Origin: Gammaproteobacteria bacterium
Lineage (GTDB): Bacteria; Pseudomonadota; Gammaproteobacteria; Pseudomonadales; Azotimanducaceae
Assembly (NCBI GenBank): GCA_021773555.1
Contig: JAJFKA010000129.1
Location: forward strand, 62,001 to 126,000
Length of the DNA stretch: 64,000 bases
Direction of reading: 5' to 3'
Part shown: in pieces, positions 20,016 to 28,665 of the stretch
Layout: every line of letters begins with the position of its first letter
Position numbering within the stretch: position 1 is the first letter of the stretch
Made by a program: the position numbers and the translations under genes
Notes under the pieces: model-generated
Told to the model about the DNA's origin: nothing
Database searches by the model: none
The model's input: the letters and a program-made list of their open reading frames with translations, nothing else

Positions 20016-20037
20016 GTGTTATAGTTATGTATAACAC
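20016..20037. promoter_or_regulatory. Operator and promoter of GntR-ABC operon
   Basis: A perfect inverted repeat, GTGTTATA (20016-20023) and TATAACAC (20030-20037) with a six-base spacer. It overlaps a plausible sigma-70 promoter (TTGAGT at 20006-20011, 18 bases, TATAAC at 20030-20035). It lies 75 bases before the GntR-type gene, so it is the likely autoregulatory site of that regulator. YtrA-subfamily GntR proteins bind A/T-rich dyads of this kind. Confidence 0.7.
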
Positions 20038-20111
20038 CGATTAACTACAACACTAAACAACCCCGATCGTGGCTCGCCGACGAATGAGAGGACGGGGACA
20101 GCGGATTGACT

Positions 20112-20471
20112 ATGGAAATTAGCTGGAATGATAAAGACCCGATTTACAGGCAACTGCACGGCAGACTCGTGGAAATGATACTGGAAGGTGTATACCAGGA
20201 TGGTGATGCACTGCCTTCTGTTCGCCAGATATCCGCCGATCACCGGATCAACCCAATCACCGTATCGAAAGCATTTCAGCTTCTGGTAGACGATGGTGTT
20301 GTCGAAAAAAAGCGGGGGCTGGGTATGTACGTCCTGAATGGTGCGCGACAGAAACTGGCACAGGATGAGAGACGAATGTTTTTGCGAGAGGAATGGCCAA
20401 GAATCCTTGAGAAGATTCAGCGTCTGGATCTGAGCGCGGAATCGCTGCTTTTAGAAGGAGAGATTAAATGA
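20112..20471 (+). CDS. GntR-family regulator, YtrA subfamily
   Basis: A 119-residue regulator: an N-terminal winged helix-turn-helix (PIYRQLHGRLVEMI, LPSVRQISADHRINPITVSK) and a short C-terminal helical part with no ligand-binding domain, the layout of the YtrA/YhcF subfamily. These repress linked ABC transporter operons and respond to envelope-acting compounds in Gram-positive bacteria. I chose ATG 20112. A strong dyad operator sits upstream. The stop overlaps the ATPase ATG. Confidence 0.88.
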   Translation: MEISWNDKDPIYRQLHGRLVEMILEGVYQDGDALPSVRQISADHRINPITVSKAFQLLVDDGVVEKKRGLGMYVLNGARQKLAQDERRMFLREEWPRILEKIQRLDLSAESLLLEGEIK

Positions 20472-21325
20472 ATGCGGTAGTACGAGCGAATGGTGTATCG
20501 AAGCACTATGGGAAGTTTGAAGCGCTTAACCATGTCAGCTTCAGTATCGAACCGGGATCAATTGTTGGTTTGATCGGACCGAATGGTGCCGGTAAAACTA
20601 CCACGCTCAAAGCCTTGTTAGGCCTTACCGGTTTTGAGGGTGAACTTAATGTTATGGGACTCGACCCACGACGAGGTCGGCATGAACTGATGCAAAAAGT
20701 ATGCTTCATCGCCGATGTGGGAGTCCTGCCGCGCTGGCTCAAGGTGTCAGAGGCAGTCGACTACATCGAGGGAGTACATCCGGGATTCAGCCGGGAGAAA
20801 GCACAAGCCCTGCTGGCGGAAACCGATATATCCCCCCGACAAAAAGTCCGGCAGCTTTCAAAAGGCATGGTCACCCAGTTGCACCTGGCGCTCGTCATGG
20901 CCATCGATGTGGATCTGCTGGTGTTGGATGAACCGACATTGGGTCTGGATATCCTTTACAGGAAAACATTTTACGAGCGGTTGGTCAGTGACTATTTTGA
21001 TCACAACACCAGTATCGTTATCAGCACGCATCAGGTAGAAGAAATCGAATCGTTGCTGACCCATCTGTTGTTTATAGACTCGGGTCGTATTGTCCTTGAT
21101 ATCGCAATGGACGACATCGCGGATCAGTTCACCGAGGTACTCGTTTCACCGGAGCAGATCGAACAGGCTATGGCTCATCACCCGATCCACGTGCGCGACA
21201 TGCTGGGCAAGAAAAATATGCTCTTTGAGCATCAGGAAAGGGAGACACTGGCAGGACTGGGTGAGTTACATACGCCCAGCGTTGCTGATTTGTTCGTTGC
21301 GAAAATGCAGAGGAGATCGGTATGA
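20468..21325 (+). CDS. ABC transporter ATP-binding protein
   Basis: A 285-residue nucleotide-binding subunit: Walker A GPNGAGKTT (residues 38-46), signature LSKGM in place of LSGGQ, Walker B LLVLDEPTLGLD and a switch histidine in STHQVEE. A C-terminal extension of about 70 residues follows the ABC core. AAGGAGA precedes the ATG. It is sandwiched by ATGA overlaps between the regulator and the permease and so forms a Ytr-like export module. The substrate is unknown. Confidence 0.9.
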   Translation: MNAVVRANGVSKHYGKFEALNHVSFSIEPGSIVGLIGPNGAGKTTTLKALLGLTGFEGELNVMGLDPRRGRHELMQKVCFIADVGVLPRWLKVSEAVDYIEGVHPGFSREKAQALLAETDISPRQKVRQLSKGMVTQLHLALVMAIDVDLLVLDEPTLGLDILYRKTFYERLVSDYFDHNTSIVISTHQVEEIESLLTHLLFIDSGRIVLDIAMDDIADQFTEVLVSPEQIEQAMAHHPIHVRDMLGKKNMLFEHQERETLAGLGELHTPSVADLFVAKMQRRSV

Positions 21326-22257
21326 ACCAGTATCCAGTCCTGCTCAAAAGAGAATTCTGGGAACACCGTAATATTTTTGTTGTACTGCCGGTGATCACTG
21401 CCGGATTTTTCATTTTTCTCATGCTCGCGGCGTTTACGGCATTTGATGTGGTTGGCATAAAAGCCGACATGTCCTTTCAGAATGAAGAAAGCTCCGAGCA
21501 CTACACGATCGATTCCGATGATATGACCATGGACGAGGCGATTGGGGTGGCCTTTGCAAGGTTTGCCGGCCTGGCCGAGGAACAACGGGAGCAGGGGTTG
21601 TATCAGGTGCTCTATGGTCTGGGTATGCCTTTTTTAGGGATGTTAACACTCGTCATTTTCTTCTACCTGATGGGATCACTGTACGAGGATCGGAAGGACA
21701 GAAGCATCCTTTTCTGGAAATCGCTACCCGTATCGGATATCAACACGGTACTGGTGAAACTGTTAACCGCGACGATTCTGGTCCCGGCGGTTTATCTGGT
21801 TTGCATTGCAGCCGTGCACCTTGCCATGCTGCTGATTATCACGCTCGCGGCGATTGGTCATGACTTTGAAATCTGGGCGATGCTCTGGCAACCCGCGAAC
21901 CTGATTGCACACTGGCTGTCGCTGATTGCGCTCACCCTCGTGCAATCTTTGTGGAGCCTGCCGTTTTTTGGCTGGATCCTGCTGGTGTCGGCCTATGCAC
22001 GCAGTGTGCCTCTGGCCTGGATCATCGGCATACCGATCGTCATTGCGGCACTCGAGGGCATGTTGTTACAGGATCGCGATTTTGTGCAGTGGTTTACTAC
22101 CCATGCATCACCGGTTATCGTTTTTGGACGTGAGAATCTTTCTCTGGCAGACATCCCCTCCCGCGTGTTAACGATCGATATGTTGGTCAGTGTGGTGATA
22201 GCGATCCTGCTGGTCGCGGCGGCGATCTGGCTGCGAGGTAAGGCCGATGAAATCTAG
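21322..22257 (+). CDS. ABC transporter permease
   Basis: A 311-residue membrane protein with about six hydrophobic segments (first at residues 12-35, last at 280-303) and a soluble loop after the first. LYEDRKDRSILFWKSLPVSD is a typical ABC-2 type permease stretch. AGGAG lies six bases before the ATG. The gene pairs with the upstream ATPase. It overlaps the small downstream gene by 11 bases. Confidence 0.87.
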   Translation: MNQYPVLLKREFWEHRNIFVVLPVITAGFFIFLMLAAFTAFDVVGIKADMSFQNEESSEHYTIDSDDMTMDEAIGVAFARFAGLAEEQREQGLYQVLYGLGMPFLGMLTLVIFFYLMGSLYEDRKDRSILFWKSLPVSDINTVLVKLLTATILVPAVYLVCIAAVHLAMLLIITLAAIGHDFEIWAMLWQPANLIAHWLSLIALTLVQSLWSLPFFGWILLVSAYARSVPLAWIIGIPIVIAALEGMLLQDRDFVQWFTTHASPVIVFGRENLSLADIPSRVLTIDMLVSVVIAILLVAAAIWLRGKADEI

Positions 22258-22522
22258 GCAGCGAACGAAAGTCAGATGGTTGCCAGTGGGACCCGCTTCG
22301 CCGTCACGAAAAGATCCGGTTTTTCATATCCTGGGCAGATCGATCCTGGCGGTAATGCTGGTGTTTTTATGTTCCGCCTGTGTTCGGGTCGATACCGGCG
22401 TAAATGCGCCGACTTTTGGTCAGCAAATAATCGATCTGGTGGATGCCCGGGAGAATGGATTGATTGACGAAACCGAATACCAGTTGTTGCGGGACAAACT
22501 CATCCGCTCATTCGGACGATAA
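22247..22522 (+). CDS. Small SHOCT-like membrane or lipoprotein
   Basis: A 91-residue protein. A hydrophobic segment (ILAVMLVFLCSAC) with a weak lipobox is followed by a C-terminal 30-residue amphipathic part (DLVDARENGLIDETEYQLLR) resembling a SHOCT domain. It is translationally linked to the permease gene (ATGAAATCTAG overlap). A shorter form from the ATG at 22355 would place the hydrophobic stretch right at the N terminus and is as likely. Function unknown; perhaps an accessory of the ABC module. Confidence 0.55.
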   Translation: MKSRQRTKVRWLPVGPASPSRKDPVFHILGRSILAVMLVFLCSACVRVDTGVNAPTFGQQIIDLVDARENGLIDETEYQLLRDKLIRSFGR

Positions 22523-22593
22523 TTCCCAGGCGCGGCCCTATCTTTCCCCTGAATAATCACTTTATGATGGGAATTTTACGATAGGGGACGGTT

Positions 22594-23271
22594 ATGACAG
22601 TACTGGTAATCTCGAGTCTTGCGTTTGCGCTGTTACATCTCGGTATTTCAAGCACACCCCTGCGCGCAGCGCTGCTATCAGGCCTGGGCGAAAATCCTTA
22701 CCTGGGTGTTTATTCGTTACTGGCGTTTGCCTCCTTAGGCGGGATGATTTACGGCTATGCCGATGTCAGCCACACACAATTCCTGTGGCTGGCGAACCCG
22801 ATAGTTATCAAGATTTGTAAATTCCTTATCCTGATTGCGCTTATATTGGTCGTGCTTGGCAATATGACCCGCAATCCGACAGCTGTAAAAATGGACGCAG
22901 CGGTGGGTGACGCCGTGCCAGGCGCACTCAAGATCACTCGCCATCCGTTACAGTGGGGTATTTTTCTGTTTGCACTCGCACACCTGATTGCCAATGGTGA
23001 CCAGGCGTCACTGTGGTTGTTCGGAACCCTGCTGCTGGTCTCGGGGCTCGGAATGTTGGCGATTGATAAACGCAAACGGGCTAATGCGGATGAACAATGG
23101 CAGGCATTCTATGCTTCGACCTCGATGCTTCCGTTTGCGGCGATCATCGCCGGTAAAACACACTTGAATCTCAAGGAAATCAACTGGTTAGCAGTTGGAA
23201 TCGGCGTGGGCCTGTACGCGTTGATATACTGGTTTCACCCCTGGGTGAGTGGCGGTGTGGGTCTGATCTAG
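22594..23271 (+). CDS. NnrU family membrane protein
   Basis: A 225-residue integral membrane protein with six hydrophobic segments. TRHPLQWGIFLFALAHLIAN is the NnrU/isoprenylcysteine-methyltransferase-like signature. In denitrifiers NnrU sits near nitric-oxide genes, but no such genes are here, so its role is open. ATAGGGGACGGTT precedes the ATG. Confidence 0.85.
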   Translation: MTVLVISSLAFALLHLGISSTPLRAALLSGLGENPYLGVYSLLAFASLGGMIYGYADVSHTQFLWLANPIVIKICKFLILIALILVVLGNMTRNPTAVKMDAAVGDAVPGALKITRHPLQWGIFLFALAHLIANGDQASLWLFGTLLLVSGLGMLAIDKRKRANADEQWQAFYASTSMLPFAAIIAGKTHLNLKEINWLAVGIGVGLYALIYWFHPWVSGGVGLI

Positions 23272-23285
23272 GGCGCTGCGGAAGC

Positions 23286-23299
23286 GATTCAGTTGAATC
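23286..23299. repeat. Inverted repeat upstream of diiron gene
   Basis: GATTCA and TGAATC are separated by two bases. A second palindrome, CTGGCGCCAG, lies about 12 bases further on. There is no T-run, so neither looks like a terminator for the NnrU gene. Together with a plausible promoter (TTAACG at 23392-23397, 16 bases, TACAAT at 23414-23419) they could be protein-binding sites for the diiron gene. Confidence 0.3.
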
Positions 23300-23444
23300 G
23301 GTCGAAAATTGCCTGGCGCCAGACTGGATTTTCGCCAATACGCTGACTTATTGTTGAAAATAATTCACAAATGCTGTGATGTTCTCGGGTATTAACGTTT
23401 ACTCTCAAAGCTATACAATGGTGTTTTTGCCACAAGGAGTTGGA

Positions 23445-24581
23445 ATGAAGTCGTATCGCCAAGTAGAAGAACAACCGCAGGAAGTCCGGTATTTTGATAC
23501 CACCAATGAAATTGATGCCGATGCGGTTGAAGAAATCTCGGAAGTATTCCACACCCCGCTGGTGAGTACGTACAACTGGGACTACGCTATTCCTGAAACA
23601 CGCATTAAAAAAATCTATAACCTGGGTAAGCAACTCAACTGGGATGTGGAAGTAAACCTGGATTGGGAAAACGACACCATCTCCAAATCTGAATTTCCGT
23701 CGGATGAGAAATACAATCCCTACGTCGGTTTCAAACCTTACGATGAAATGCCGGAAGAGCAGAAACTCGAATTCGCCTGGCATCGTATGGGTCTGTCTGC
23801 CAGTGGTATGTTACATGGGGAACAAGGCGCGTTGCTCGTGGCGGCACAACTTGCGAGCTGTGCACCGTCCTACGAGGCAAAACTTTATGCCGCGTCACAG
23901 ACCTTTGATGAAGCAAGACATGTGGAATTTTTTAACAAATTCATTCAGAAGCAGGTCGGTGTGATGTATCCCTGTGGAGCAGGCTTAAAAAGCCTGTTAG
24001 ACAAAGTGTTGACCGATGAGCGCTGGGATCTGAAATTCATCGGCATGCAGGTGATTATCGAAGGCCTGGCACTGGCGGCATTTAATACCGCGAAGTTGCA
24101 AAGCAGAATTCCGGTGCACAAAAAAGGCCTGCATTTTGTGATTCGTGATGAAGCCCGGCATGTTACCTTCGGCATCAATTATCTTGAAGAGTACATTAAA
24201 ACTCTCACGCCAGCAGAGCGTGAAGAACGCGCACTGTTCGCATTCCAGGCAGCCACCGGCATGGGCGGCTCCCGGGGTAACCAGAGACGATTCTATGAGC
24301 GCTACGGCTGGAACAGGGAAGATGTCAGGGAGCACATGCGCAACTCCCAGATTGACAACCAGAGCCAGGAATTCAGAACGCAGCTATTTGGCCGTATTAT
24401 GCCTAATCTGAAACGAATCGGGCTGCTGACAGATACCGTCAAGCCTATGTGGGACGCCCTGGGCGTGCTTGAACTCCAGGATCTGCCCAGCGATGCGCGG
24501 ATCAATTGGGATGAAATGTCCAAGCCGTTGGAGTATGAGGAGTTTTCGGACTCGATCGTGAAGGTGCCCGCATCAGCCTGA
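23445..24581 (+). CDS. Ferritin-like diiron protein, R2/oxygenase type
   Basis: A 378-residue protein with a ferritin-like four-helix core. Diiron ligands are apparent as E126, E156 and H159 (DEARH), E206, and E236 and H239 (second DEARH). That is the E/ExxH-E/ExxH set used by diiron oxygenases, R2 proteins and desaturases. I cannot assign a substrate; AurF-like N-oxygenases and R2-like oxidases are possibilities. I chose ATG 23445 because AAGGAG lies six bases before it. It has its own promoter region and no operon partner. Confidence 0.8.
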   Translation: MKSYRQVEEQPQEVRYFDTTNEIDADAVEEISEVFHTPLVSTYNWDYAIPETRIKKIYNLGKQLNWDVEVNLDWENDTISKSEFPSDEKYNPYVGFKPYDEMPEEQKLEFAWHRMGLSASGMLHGEQGALLVAAQLASCAPSYEAKLYAASQTFDEARHVEFFNKFIQKQVGVMYPCGAGLKSLLDKVLTDERWDLKFIGMQVIIEGLALAAFNTAKLQSRIPVHKKGLHFVIRDEARHVTFGINYLEEYIKTLTPAEREERALFAFQAATGMGGSRGNQRRFYERYGWNREDVREHMRNSQIDNQSQEFRTQLFGRIMPNLKRIGLLTDTVKPMWDALGVLELQDLPSDARINWDEMSKPLEYEEFSDSIVKVPASA

Positions 24582-24639
24582 TTGCTTACCTGACTGCCTA
24601 CCTGACTGGGCTCGCCTGACAGGCCCTGCGTGACGGGTG

Positions 24640-25548
24640 TTACTCGCGTCCTTGTCCGCGACGGGCGTTGGCAAAGTAATTCGTCAGAAAGTCAATAAAG
24701 CTCCGTGACTTGCTTGATATATGTCTGTTTGCCGGAAACACCAGCTGCACGGGATGGGCTTCGGTTGCGATATGTGGCAGTACATGTATGAGCCTTGCAC
24801 GTTGAATCTGCAGACCGACCAGGTAGTTAGGCAGTGGTGCGATTCCGGCACTGCTCATGACCGCGTGATAGGCCATGTCAGTATCGTTCACGGTTAATTC
24901 AAACTTGTCTTTAATCCCCAGGTTTAAATAGTAGTCGTCCAGTTGTCTCGGCTGGTGGAACTCCATACTGGAAATTTTAATCAGTCGGTGGGCATTGAGT
25001 TCATCGACAGTTTGCGGGCTTCCGTATTCCTGAATGTAGTTGGCCGAAGCGCAGAGGATGACGGAATGGTTAGCGAAAGTGATGCTGGAAAGCGCAGGAT
25101 CGTTCAGTGCCCCCAGATGTACCCCTGCGTCAAAACCTTGTTTGACCAGTTCCAGCGAATGGTCAGTGAGGAACAATTCTGCGTGAACTCGCGGATATTG
25201 TTTGCCGTAGTCGTGCAGAATTCTCGCCAGTATAGCGCGCCCGAATACCGGTTCAGCTGCCAGTTTTAAGGTTCCTCGAGGCGTGGAATCCATGTCCGCG
25301 ATCAGATCCTCAACTTCATCGAGTTCATCGAGTATTAACCGGCACCGTTCCGCATAGAGCTGTCCTGCTTCGGTGGGACTGACCGTGCGGGTTGTCCGGT
25401 TCAGCAAGCGCACCCCCAGACGGGTTTCAAGCATCCCAATCTGTTTGCTGACCGCCGATGGCGTCAGTCCCAGGCGTTTGGCGGCGAGCGTAAAATTTCG
25501 TGCAGCGACGACTTCTGAAAATACGCGCAGGCTATCGATTCGGGACAT
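24640..25548 (-). CDS. LysR-family transcriptional regulator
   Basis: A 302-residue regulator with an N-terminal helix-turn-helix (FSEVVAARNFTLAAKRLGLTPSAVSKQ) and a periplasmic-binding-protein-like effector domain. It is divergent from the phosphoglycerate dehydrogenase gene with 101 bases between the starts. That arrangement is classic for LysR control of the neighbour. The effector is unknown. Best guess is a group close to DNA-binding regulators with the LDELDEVEDLIADMD linker seen in many proteobacteria. Confidence 0.93.
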   Translation of the reverse strand: MSRIDSLRVFSEVVAARNFTLAAKRLGLTPSAVSKQIGMLETRLGVRLLNRTTRTVSPTEAGQLYAERCRLILDELDEVEDLIADMDSTPRGTLKLAAEPVFGRAILARILHDYGKQYPRVHAELFLTDHSLELVKQGFDAGVHLGALNDPALSSITFANHSVILCASANYIQEYGSPQTVDELNAHRLIKISSMEFHQPRQLDDYYLNLGIKDKFELTVNDTDMAYHAVMSSAGIAPLPNYLVGLQIQRARLIHVLPHIATEAHPVQLVFPANRHISSKSRSFIDFLTNYFANARRGQGRE

Positions 25549-25597
25549 GGCGGCAGACTATGAGTGAGGGTAATGGTCAACGTGAGAATAAAGCTAA

Positions 25598-25610
25598 ACT
25601 AAATTTTAGT
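25598..25610. promoter_or_regulatory. Candidate LysR operator
   Basis: A perfect dyad, ACTAAA-T-TTTAGT, lies midway between the divergent LysR and dehydrogenase genes. It matches the T-N11-A form expected for LysR binding sites. Confidence 0.45.
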
Positions 25611-25649
25611 CACCGTGTAAAATTGCCCGCTTTTTGGCGGTAACCTGAA

Positions 25650-26834
25650 ATGAACAAGATACGCACGCTCAATAACATTTCTGAAAAAGGCCTCGGCAAG
25701 TTCCCACTTAAGTCATATGAATTGGGATCAGAAATTGCTGATCCGGATGCAATCCTGCTCAGGAGTCAGCAACTGACCGCTGCCGATGTGTCCCCGTCCC
25801 TGCGGGCTGTAGGTCGTGCGGGTGCCGGGGTAAACAATATTCCGGTGGATGAGTTCACAACGAAGGGCATTGTTGTGTTCAACACCCCAGGCGCGAACGC
25901 CAATGCGGTAAAGGAAATGGTACTGGCCGGACTGCTGCTGTCCTGTCGAGGAATTATCGACGGTATAGAATTTGTCAATGGACTGACGGGCCATACAGAT
26001 AAAGCAGCGTTGAACAAATTGGTTGAGGCCAGCAAAAAGCTGTACAAGGGCAGCGAATTGAAAGGCAAGACACTGGGGGTGCTTGGCCTGGGTGCGATTG
26101 GTTCGATGGTCGCTGAAATGGCGTTACAGATGGAAATGGAAGTGCTCGGCTTTGATCCCGCGCTTTCTGTTGATGCCGCATGGCGGCTGTCTCGCCGGGT
26201 CCAGAAAATGGAGAATATGCAATCCCTGTTCGCGCGCTCCGATATTGTCTCGCTGCATGTCCCGGCTCTGGATTCTACCCGGGGCATGATTAATGAGGAG
26301 ACCCTCAGCTATTTCAGGGATGGTTCAGTGCTGCTGAACTTCGCCAGAGGTGAACTGGTGGAAACTGGCGCCATTGCGGCAGCGCTCGAATCGGGCCGGC
26401 TGTCGCAATATATTTCTGATTTTCCTGAAATGGACCTCATCGGCATGGCCGGCGTCATCGCAACGCCGCACCTGGGAGCCAGCACCCGTGAGGCGGAAGA
26501 AAATTGCGCCATGATGGTGGCTGATCAGGTACTGGATTTTCTGGAAAACGGCAATATCAGGAATTCTGTCAACTTCCCCAACGTCTCGCTGGAACGCGCG
26601 GGATCAGGTTTTCGCCTGGCCCTGTCTAACAACAATGTGCCAAGGATTCTGGGTTCTGTGTTGTCGATTCTTGCGGACCGGAATATCAACGTCATCGACA
26701 TGATCAACAAAAGTCGAAATGATATTGCCTACAACCTGATCGACATCGAATCTGAACCTACTGCCGATATGGTTGAGGATATTCTTGCGATCGAAGGGGT
26801 TATCAACGTTCGGGTGTTTGCTGATCCCGACTGA
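25650..26834 (+). CDS. serA: Phosphoglycerate dehydrogenase with ACT domain
   Basis: A 394-residue D-isomer-specific 2-hydroxyacid dehydrogenase. GLGAIGSMVAEMA is the NAD-binding loop; NFARGELVE carries the catalytic Arg and TPHLGAST the catalytic His. The C terminus is an ACT domain (NVPRILGSVLSILADRNINV) that commonly senses serine. Shorter than E. coli SerA (410) and without serC nearby. Diverges from a LysR gene that may control it. Confidence 0.88.
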   Translation: MNKIRTLNNISEKGLGKFPLKSYELGSEIADPDAILLRSQQLTAADVSPSLRAVGRAGAGVNNIPVDEFTTKGIVVFNTPGANANAVKEMVLAGLLLSCRGIIDGIEFVNGLTGHTDKAALNKLVEASKKLYKGSELKGKTLGVLGLGAIGSMVAEMALQMEMEVLGFDPALSVDAAWRLSRRVQKMENMQSLFARSDIVSLHVPALDSTRGMINEETLSYFRDGSVLLNFARGELVETGAIAAALESGRLSQYISDFPEMDLIGMAGVIATPHLGASTREAEENCAMMVADQVLDFLENGNIRNSVNFPNVSLERAGSGFRLALSNNNVPRILGSVLSILADRNINVIDMINKSRNDIAYNLIDIESEPTADMVEDILAIEGVINVRVFADPD

Positions 26835-26835
26835 C

Positions 26836-28665
26836 TTAACGTGAATCGCGGAGCTGGAATCGTTCGGCCGCGAGTATTCGAGTTTGCGTGTGCGGTAAGG
26901 GCAGCGGCTCCTCGCATATCAAGCTGGCCAGGTATTCCGCGCACAGGCTTGTATGTGTTGCGGCATGACTTCCGAAGCCCGTGCAGGCATAGAGCCCCGG
27001 CTGGTACTGCGCAAACGCTGTCGATCGATTATTCAGGCAATGATCGAGCAAGGCACCGCGGTCCGGTATCGGGCCGACGATGGGCAGCCGATCCCGGGTT
27101 GTCGCACGGAATCCAACATGTGCGGCATGGACTGTGACCCCGACGCCGGGAAATTGATCTGCCAGTAAGCCAAGTAACATGGCGCTGTCTGCGTCCCGGG
27201 CATGTTCGTCCAGCAGGTCTCGCTGGAAGGTGCTGCCAAGGAGATACTTTTCACCACCAAGTGGTATCAAGGTGATAGCGCCTGTCAGCAATTGCGGGAT
27301 ATGACGATCGAGGGAAACTGTCAGTGCCTGACCGCGCACGGGTGAAAGTGGAACTTCAATCAGGTTAGCAGACTGCATACCGGCAGCGACAATGACAATG
27401 TCCACCTTCGTAACAGTCTCTCCGGCGTTGTTCAGCAAGGCCCACTGGTTTTGCTTTCGATTCAGCTTCCAGATGTGCTGTTCTTCGATTTCCTTGCTCG
27501 CGGATACCTGCGTGTATCCGGCTCGGGCGTAAGTTACAGAGCCGGCTCCGGCGGCCATAAATGTATCCGGCATTTGTTCTGCAATTTTCTCCATGCGAGA
27601 CAAGGCCGGACCCGTACCTCGCCATTCAACTGGCAGGGCAGTGAATTGCGGATTGTCATGCTGAACATAAGCATTAGCGGCGATCGAGAACTGGTGGCGT
27701 GACTCTGGGCGTAATCCCAGTTGAGGGTAAATTGCCAGGGCAGGGATTGCAGAACTGGCAGGTACCTCTGCCGACCCGATTAGCCTGGCCTCGATGCCGC
27801 GTCGCTGCAGCGCTCGATGGCAGCTGATTCCGGCGATTCCGGCACCAATAATAGCGACCCGGGGTTTCGCATCCATTGACGGTACCCAGGCTCCCGGTTT
27901 GCTGCCGATCAGGATTTCTGCCTTATTACCGAATCCGGCAACCTTTTCAAGTTTGAATCCCGCGTAGCCCAGTTCGCGTCGAACCGCGCCTGAAACCGTG
28001 TAGGTACTTAAGGTAGCCCCTGGTTTGCTCAAGCGCATCATCTGGCGATACAGTTTCGAATTCCACAGATCGCTGTTCGAGGATGGTTTAAACCCGTCCA
28101 GGAACCAGGCGTCGATGTTCCCGGTGAGATTGACCAGAGCGCTGCTTGCGTCTTCGAAGACAAGGCTCAGCCGGATGGTGTCCTGCAACCAGAAAGTAAA
28201 CCGGGTTCGAAACGGCAGGGGATAGTGGGCGATTAACCAATCGCTGAACTTCAGGTTCATCGATTCCAGTTGACGGATGAGGTCCTCCGGTTTAACCGGA
28301 TTGTTCTCAATCGCGACGTAATGCAGGCGGCCCCTGTGCCCCATTTCCAGCCACTGATTTGCGGTCAGCAGGAAGTTGATGCCGAAGCCAAATCCTGTTT
28401 CGACAATGGTGAAGTGGTCCGCCACCCGGCCGCGCTGCTCAAGTGAATGCTGGTGCGCAAATACGTGCAGTTTCTCATCGATGGCAGCGCCGCGGCTGGT
28501 GGATAGGCGGCTGGTGGATAGGCGGCTTGTGGACAGGCGGCTGGTGGAGGTGGACAAGCTGTTTTCAGAGGCACCACGGCTCCAGTAGATGTCCTGATGC
28601 CGGTTTGAGTAGGGTTCACCCTGCCGCCATTCAATCTCCGCCTGAGCAAGCAGATAATTAGTCAC
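26836..28665 (-). CDS. mnmC: tRNA wobble uridine modification enzyme MnmC
   Basis: Bifunctional enzyme of 609 residues making mnm5s2U in tRNA: an N-terminal SAM-dependent methyltransferase (VETGFGFGINFLLT, DAWFLDGFKPSSNSDLW) and a C-terminal FAD domain (AIIGAGIAGISCHRAL). Start is GTG 28665, which overlaps the preceding gene by eight bases and gives TNYLLAQAEIEWRQGEPYS, matching the family N terminus. The longer frame to 28815 lies inside the sulfurtransferase gene. An insert of (LSTSR) repeats occupies residues 36-58. Confidence 0.93.
   Translation of the reverse strand: MTNYLLAQAEIEWRQGEPYSNRHQDIYWSRGASENSLSTSTSRLSTSRLSTSRLSTSRGAAIDEKLHVFAHQHSLEQRGRVADHFTIVETGFGFGINFLLTANQWLEMGHRGRLHYVAIENNPVKPEDLIRQLESMNLKFSDWLIAHYPLPFRTRFTFWLQDTIRLSLVFEDASSALVNLTGNIDAWFLDGFKPSSNSDLWNSKLYRQMMRLSKPGATLSTYTVSGAVRRELGYAGFKLEKVAGFGNKAEILIGSKPGAWVPSMDAKPRVAIIGAGIAGISCHRALQRRGIEARLIGSAEVPASSAIPALAIYPQLGLRPESRHQFSIAANAYVQHDNPQFTALPVEWRGTGPALSRMEKIAEQMPDTFMAAGAGSVTYARAGYTQVSASKEIEEQHIWKLNRKQNQWALLNNAGETVTKVDIVIVAAGMQSANLIEVPLSPVRGQALTVSLDRHIPQLLTGAITLIPLGGEKYLLGSTFQRDLLDEHARDADSAMLLGLLADQFPGVGVTVHAAHVGFRATTRDRLPIVGPIPDRGALLDHCLNNRSTAFAQYQPGLYACTGFGSHAATHTSLCAEYLASLICEEPLPLPHTQTRILAAERFQLRDSR
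28493..28549. repeat. 15-bp tandem repeat inside mnmC
   Basis: About 3.8 copies of a 15-bp unit (CGGCTGGTGGATAGG, third copy with two changes) at 28493-28507, 28508-28522, 28523-28537 and 28538-28549. The unit is in frame and encodes LSTSR on the minus strand. It lies between two conserved segments of the methyltransferase domain, so unit changes would preserve the frame. Confidence 0.9.

Noticed and set aside
24582-24639. Imperfect repeats of CCTGACTG between convergent genes
   Set aside because: Short, degenerate and without a T-run or strong stem, so I do not call them a terminator or mobile element remnant.
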